Assembly (NCBI GenBank): GCA_013214355.1
Contig: JABSSL010000095.1
Span: 1 to 64,000 of the forward strand
DNA from: Saprospiraceae bacterium
Lineage (GTDB): Bacteria > Bacteroidota > Bacteroidia > Chitinophagales > Saprospiraceae
Direction of reading: 5' to 3'
Length of the DNA stretch: 64,000 nt
Positions 60,286 through 64,000 of the stretch are shown piece after piece. The notes under the pieces were generated by a model. The model was not told the DNA's origin and made no database searches. It worked only from the letters and a program-made list of their open reading frames with translations. Positions within the stretch are counted from its first letter, which is position 1; each line of letters starts with the position of its first letter. A program made the translations under genes and the position numbers.

Positions 60286-61761
60286 ATGAAAAGCCTAGAT
60301 AAGTATAAGTTAGTTCAGAATCTACAAATGCTGAAAAGAGATGAACTCGGTCTCTTCTATAAATGGCTGATTTCACCCTGGTGCAATAGTAACAGTAGAA
60401 TCGTAGAATTATTTAAGGTGTTAAAACCCTATTATCCGAGTTTCGCCAGCAAGAGATTGACGAAGCAATTTCTTTTTGCCAAACTTTATCCGGACACCGA
60501 TTACAATGACCGTTGGTTGCGTAATCTAATGGCCGAACTGAATCAATCCTTGCTTCGGTTTTATACGCATCAAGCACTTAGTGAAAATTCGACTACCGGA
60601 AAGAAACTATTAATTGAGAGTCTACTGGCAAGAGATAATCCACAAAGCGCCATCCGCTTGGCTTCAGATTTACTAACCAATATTAATCAAGGCGAAGTGC
60701 TTTCAAGTCAGGACTACCATGACAGCTTCTTCTTAAACAATCAGCTCTATTATCAGCCTAACACCCCTTTCAGGCAGCAAAAGGGAACCCAATTGCTGCA
60801 TAATGCAAGCGAGGCTTTAGACTATTATTATCTGCTAAATAAGTTGCGTTTGATTTCGGAACTGACTGGGAGATCTGCCCGCCTCAATGTGCATGGAAGC
60901 CAAAGTCTAGATCTTTCTTTGCTCCATGAATTGCATTCGAGGCGGCAAGAGCCAGCGATTGATCTCTATCTGAGGCGATTAGCTGATCAGGATAAAATTT
61001 CTAGGCCATTCGTGGAAGGTCTGATGGATTTCTATATGGCCAACTACAGCAATATGTCTAAGAAAGACAAGCAGCTATTGTTGTGGTATTTAATCAATGA
61101 TTGTACCCAGGTATATAAGCAAGGGGTTTCAGAAATTTTAGCTGCGATATTTGAGCTTTATAAGTTTGGCATAAAGAATGAATTGCTGTTGGCTCAGGGC
61201 AGATTAACGGAGAGTACCTATTTAAACATTGTTGGTGTGGGCAATGCACTCAAAGACTTCAGTTATGTCCAAGAATTTGTCTTTAGGTACACTCAACATT
61301 TGCCAAGTGAAGTACGGGAAGATGCGACAACGTGGTCGAAAGCACATTGTTATTATCACCAAGGTTTTTTTGATGATGCTATTGCTGCATTGATTCAATA
61401 TGATTTTAAGAATAAGCTTTTTACTCATCGGGCAAGAATAATAGAGGTACAGGCCTACTTCGAAATCTTTTTACAAAACCATAGTTATTATCTGCTATTT
61501 AGTAGTAATCTCTCTGCTTTAGAAGCGAAAATGAGAAATGAAAAGAGATTGTCACAGGAAAATAGCAGCGCTATTGTACGCATGATTCAATATGTCAAGA
61601 AATTGGGGAAGTGGGTTTCCGACCCCAATGCCACCCCAGAGGGGCTAGCTAAAATTGAGGCTAATCTGTCCGAAGAGTATAATATACAAGGAATGATCTG
61701 GCTTGAAGAGAAGATTAACCTGTTAAAAAAAGGGCTGCACAAAAAGGCAGCCCAGGGTTAA
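60286..61761 (+). CDS. Large alpha-helical protein of unknown function
   Basis: A 491-residue protein with no signal peptide, rich in Leu/Tyr helices with repeated spacing (LLARDNPQSAIRLASDLL, YYHQGFFDDAIAALIQYDF), resembling an alpha-solenoid or TPR-like fold, but no clean TPR consensus. It begins MKSLDKYKLVQNLQMLKRDE; other possible starts are ATG 60277 and GTG 60256. The promoter's -7 is at 60260-60267, so 60277 or 60286 is favoured. Its stop is 4 bases from the stop of the convergent double-glycine peptide gene at 61766. Not recognised. Confidence 0.65.
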   Translation: MKSLDKYKLVQNLQMLKRDELGLFYKWLISPWCNSNSRIVELFKVLKPYYPSFASKRLTKQFLFAKLYPDTDYNDRWLRNLMAELNQSLLRFYTHQALSENSTTGKKLLIESLLARDNPQSAIRLASDLLTNINQGEVLSSQDYHDSFFLNNQLYYQPNTPFRQQKGTQLLHNASEALDYYYLLNKLRLISELTGRSARLNVHGSQSLDLSLLHELHSRRQEPAIDLYLRRLADQDKISRPFVEGLMDFYMANYSNMSKKDKQLLLWYLINDCTQVYKQGVSEILAAIFELYKFGIKNELLLAQGRLTESTYLNIVGVGNALKDFSYVQEFVFRYTQHLPSEVREDATTWSKAHCYYHQGFFDDAIAALIQYDFKNKLFTHRARIIEVQAYFEIFLQNHSYYLLFSSNLSALEAKMRNEKRLSQENSSAIVRMIQYVKKLGKWVSDPNATPEGLAKIEANLSEEYNIQGMIWLEEKINLLKKGLHKKAAQG

Positions 61762-61765
61762 TGGA

Positions 61766-61900
61766 TTAGGTGATGATCTCTTCTTCCGAAATGATGCCTT
61801 CCCCCTCTTCATCGTTGCCTCCTTTCAGCTGTTTTTGTTCTTCTATAGTAAGTGCTAAGTTTTTAAATTCATCTAATGTGGTTTGGAATTGCTGTTGCAT
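61766..61900 (-). CDS. Double-glycine-leader micropeptide (candidate RiPP precursor)
   Basis: A minus-strand frame of 44 residues. It has a leader-like part (MQQQFQTTLDEFKNLALT, then IEEQKQLKGG) ending in Gly-Gly and a short acidic tail, NDEEGEGIISEEEIIT. The L-x-x-E-E-x-K-x-L-K-G-G form matches leaders of Bacteroidota natural-product precursors cleaved by C39-type ABC transporters. The core has Ser and Thr with many Glu, but no Cys. No C39 exporter or modifying enzyme occurs in the window. It is convergent with the 491-residue gene, 4 bases apart. Codon pattern is plausible; there is no Shine-Dalgarno sequence. Confidence 0.6.
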   Translation of the reverse strand: MQQQFQTTLDEFKNLALTIEEQKQLKGGNDEEGEGIISEEEIIT

Positions 61901-62357
61901 GACATAAGGGTATTAGGGCAGTTGGATGGTAAAATCCAGTAGCCTGTGGTTAGAAAATGGATGGTTAAAGCCTGAATAGGCATGAGAATTCCATTCCTTA
62001 TGCTATGTGCACCTAGCGATAAGAGTATAGATCTACGAGTGACTCAAGTAGATTGAGTCGGCCATCGGATCGAAACGGAATTAGAATTTACAGTTTATGA
62101 GCTCATCACGGAAGCGATGGAGCTATACCGGTTTAATTCGTATGTATTTTGTTAGGATTGTATCTTTTTTTGCATAAACATCATGAATTATTGATTTTGT
62201 AATCTAAATACAAATGGGTTTTATGAATTCTGATATCTTTAATGCATAAAAACAAAAAAGGTAACCCTTGTTTTAAAAATTAATTTCGATTTTTATTCGC
62301 TTCGCTTTTTGTAGTATCAGGAATTACTTGCTATAGATTACTAACTGGAGGACTTCT
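61901..62357. other. Gap of 457 bases before the ECF sigma gene
   Basis: No gene is supported. It contains a perfect short palindrome GACTCAA-GTAGA-TTGAGTC (62041-62059), an AT-rich region with the motif TGCATAAA twice, and a good Shine-Dalgarno sequence GGAGG (62346-62350) 7 bases before the sigma factor ATG, rare in this window. Confidence 0.5.
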
Positions 62358-62927
62358 ATGTTGAAAATATACAAGGACCAGAATTTGGTTGATCGCATGC
62401 ATCAAGGAGAAGATTACGTGGTTGAATTGATATATAAAAAGTATAGGGCCCCCTTTTTGAAGTGGGCCATTAAAAACCATGATTTAGGGACGGAAGAAGC
62501 AAAAAATATTCTACAAGAGAGTATCATAACCCTCTATATAAATGTGACGGATAAGAAGTTAGTGAACCTAAAAAGTAGTCTGTTTACGTATTTATGTGGA
62601 ATTGGGAAGAATAAGATTCGAGAGGAACGCCGAGCTGAATCGAAGAATGTATACTATTCAGACAACTGGATGTTGCTTCATGTGGAAGATGTAGATACGC
62701 TCGAGGAATTGCAGGAAAAAGAACGCATGTTCATGCAGGTTGAATGGGCGTTGAAGGAAGTTGGGGAAAGATGCAAGAAGATGATAGACCTGTTCTACTT
62801 CAATAAGAAGTCATTGAAAGAAATCAGTGGTGTCATGGGATATAGTAACGAAAACTCCGCCAAGACCGCTAAGTTGAAATGTGTAAATCGGATAAAATCA
62901 ATATTGGCTACGTCCACAAAGATGTAA
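62358..62927 (+). CDS. ECF-type RNA polymerase sigma factor
   Basis: A 189-residue ECF sigma factor. Region 2 is in residues 15-85 (VELIYKKYRAPFLKWAIKNH, ILQESIITLYINV, SSLFTYLCGIGKNKIRE), and region 4 is in residues 120-185 (ERCKKMIDLFYFNKKSLKEI, MGYSNENSAKTAKLKCVNRI), a HTH. Typical of the sigma-70 family in Bacteroidota. It has a Shine-Dalgarno and is followed 5 bases later by a membrane TPR protein, the usual partner position for an anti-sigma factor. The trigger is unknown. Confidence 0.9.
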   Translation: MLKIYKDQNLVDRMHQGEDYVVELIYKKYRAPFLKWAIKNHDLGTEEAKNILQESIITLYINVTDKKLVNLKSSLFTYLCGIGKNKIREERRAESKNVYYSDNWMLLHVEDVDTLEELQEKERMFMQVEWALKEVGERCKKMIDLFYFNKKSLKEISGVMGYSNENSAKTAKLKCVNRIKSILATSTKM

Positions 62928-62931
62928 ATCG

Positions 62932-63582
62932 ATGAATATAGAGCAGGGCAATAATGAAAGGGAAATAGCAGATGGCGTAATCTACGCCAAGAAGAAGGAA
63001 TTATTGTCTAATCTCAAAAAAGTTGAAGAGGACTTAAGCAGTAAGCAAAAAACTAAAGTTCTTTTTTTGAGAGGGGCTGCTATTGCTGCTTCGATTGGCT
63101 TGCTTGTATGGGGATATTGGTACCTCAATACCAAAACGTGGGAAGAACAACTAGTGGCAGAACATCTAAACTTCTACGAGGTAGTTTCTTCTACCAGAGG
63201 CCCAGGTGGTGAGAACAGTATGCTATTAGTTGAAGCGCTGAATTTCTATAATGATGGGAAGTGGAAAAGAGCCCAAACTGCCTTTCAGCAATTATATGAG
63301 CAAAGCCAGGCAGCAGAATATCTTCTATATCAGGGAGTATGTGCACTTAAATCTGGTGAACCCCTTACCGCGATCACCCTCCTGGAAGAATTCACGGACC
63401 ATGTAGAAGAGTTCCCGATTTTGAAAGATGGAGCGGCGTGGTACTTAGCTTTGTCATACCTACAGAGTAAGCAGGTGGAAAAGTCTAAATTGATATTAAA
63501 TGCGGAGTTGAAAAATAGTAATGAGTTTTCTAAGGAGGTTGAGGCGCTGCTACGCCAAATAGAGGATAGGACTACAAATTGA
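62932..63582 (+). CDS. Membrane TPR protein, candidate anti-sigma partner
   Basis: A 216-residue protein with a cytosolic N-terminus (1-45, helical), one transmembrane segment (about 46-66, VLFLRGAAIAASIGLLVWGY) and a C-terminal TPR-like region (about 95-205; ALNFYNDGKWKRAQTAFQQL, LLYQGVCALKSGEPLTAI). The topology with a cytosolic tail next to a sigma gene suits an anti-sigma factor with an outside-sensing TPR domain. This sigma plus TM-TPR pair is common in Saprospiria, and often precedes CHAT or peptidase genes. Confidence 0.75.
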   Translation: MNIEQGNNEREIADGVIYAKKKELLSNLKKVEEDLSSKQKTKVLFLRGAAIAASIGLLVWGYWYLNTKTWEEQLVAEHLNFYEVVSSTRGPGGENSMLLVEALNFYNDGKWKRAQTAFQQLYEQSQAAEYLLYQGVCALKSGEPLTAITLLEEFTDHVEEFPILKDGAAWYLALSYLQSKQVEKSKLILNAELKNSNEFSKEVEALLRQIEDRTTN

Positions 63583-63627
63583 TGCCCCAAACGAGGTATA
63601 GAATTTCAGGACTCAAAAAATATTTAT

Positions 63628-64000
63628 ATGCATAAATTACTGCCTTACTATGGGAGTATGAATGACTCCTGTGGGAACCCTAGTTGTGAAAGTCTTACGA
63701 GATTTAATTGCGTTGATTCCGTAGAAAACACCAACCTTAGATTAAATTACTTCTGTCATCCTTTCGTGGCTAGTACAAATGCCGAAAGGCGGCAACAAAG
63801 TTCATTGCCCCAGTATAGTTTTAAAGCTACTTACCTGCATATACCTTCGTCCTTTGTACCTGTGGATTTCAAAAACGAAATTGAAAATTCTTTAAAAGGT
63901 TCGGCAGCAATAAAGAAAAAGGCTCATGAACCTCGGATGCATACGAGTGCCTTGGTTGTGGTTGATGCAATCAGCTTAGAAAAAGAAGACGAAGAAGATC
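63628..64000 (+). CDS. Partial unrecognised protein cut by the window edge
   Basis: The ATG at 63628 opens a frame of at least 124 codons running to the edge. It starts MHKLLPYYGSMNDSCGNPSC with several Cys near the start (CGNPSCES, FNCVDS, YFCHPF) and goes on to an acidic stretch (LEKEDEED). No signal peptide is obvious. The Cys spacing could be metal binding or disulfide. It lies 45 bases after the TPR gene, so it is likely the target output of the sigma/TPR pair. Family cannot be judged from the fragment. Confidence 0.5.
   Translation, partial: MHKLLPYYGSMNDSCGNPSCESLTRFNCVDSVENTNLRLNYFCHPFVASTNAERRQQSSLPQYSFKATYLHIPSSFVPVDFKNEIENSLKGSAAIKKKAHEPRMHTSALVVVDAISLEKEDEED

Overview
The window looks like chromosomal DNA of a Bacteroidota member, most likely a Saprospiria (Lewinella/Haliscomenobacter-type) marine or aquatic heterotroph. 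Support comes from a secreted protein with a type IX (T9SS) sorting domain, LytS/LytTR-type two-component genes, MacB/FtsX-type permeases, PD40 and ThuA/PQQ lipoproteins, a lipoprotein carrying the DDGSC motif common in this phylum, -7 elements of the TAnnTTTG type, and few Shine-Dalgarno sequences. The genus is an inference. No rRNA, tRNA, CRISPR array or prophage was seen.

Layout. 0-14 kb is a sugar and glycan oxidation block: a FAD-oxidoreductase lipoprotein, a degenerate Nudix-type regulator facing a giant ThuA-PQQ dehydrogenase-PKD-cytochrome c protein, a second ThuA protein, a persulfide-dioxygenase-like MBL/rhodanese enzyme, an acyltransferase, a SWIM protein, a PQQ aldose dehydrogenase and a GH-like protein. 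14-20.3 kb is an acyl-CoA block (Crp/Fnr, fused isobutyryl-CoA mutase IcmF, 3-hydroxyacyl-CoA dehydrogenase, divergent TetR with tandem operators). 20.3-21.25 kb holds a RAYT (Y1) transposase with direct and inverted repeats. 21.2-31.5 kb encodes enzymes that could together form an agmatine/putrescine-to-succinate-semialdehyde route: deiminase, carbamoyl amidohydrolase, SpuC-like aminotransferase, aldehyde dehydrogenase, GabT, an NhaC-type antiporter and an Lrp regulator. 31.5-41.1 kb has an EreA/ChaN-like protein, an ADP-ribosylglycohydrolase, two paralogous esterases, a PlsC-like acyltransferase, an ABC exporter and a T9SS cohesin-like protein. 41.4-43.3 kb is a LytS/LytTR system with phased direct repeats in front. 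43.8-55.2 kb is a long, mostly minus-strand stretch with sulfatase, hydrolases, two TetR genes each with a matched pair of operators, NAT, FabF and a PD40 lipoprotein. 55.3-57.8 kb is an ABC permease with an abrupt composition shift. 57.9-64 kb is the least familiar part: an unknown beta-rich protein, a small lipoprotein, a tyrosine/tryptophan-rich secreted protein, an alpha-helical 491-residue protein convergent with a double-glycine-leader micropeptide, and an ECF sigma factor followed by a membrane TPR protein and an unrecognised ORF cut by the window edge.

Structure between genes. At least five long palindromic, non-coding elements (about 125-205 bp) sit in intergenic gaps. Two of them (near 2.0 and 7.9 kb) share terminal inverted repeats and carry apparent 8-bp target duplications, so they look like one MITE family. 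Two others (41.1 and 58.8 kb) are long hairpins with related ends. Three TetR genes have palindromes in their own promoter, and two of these repeat the palindrome in front of a neighbouring target gene, so local regulatory circuits can be read from sequence. The best candidates for undescribed biology are the GG-leader peptide neighbourhood at 60-62 kb, the sigma/TPR/unknown operon at the right edge, and the MITE families.
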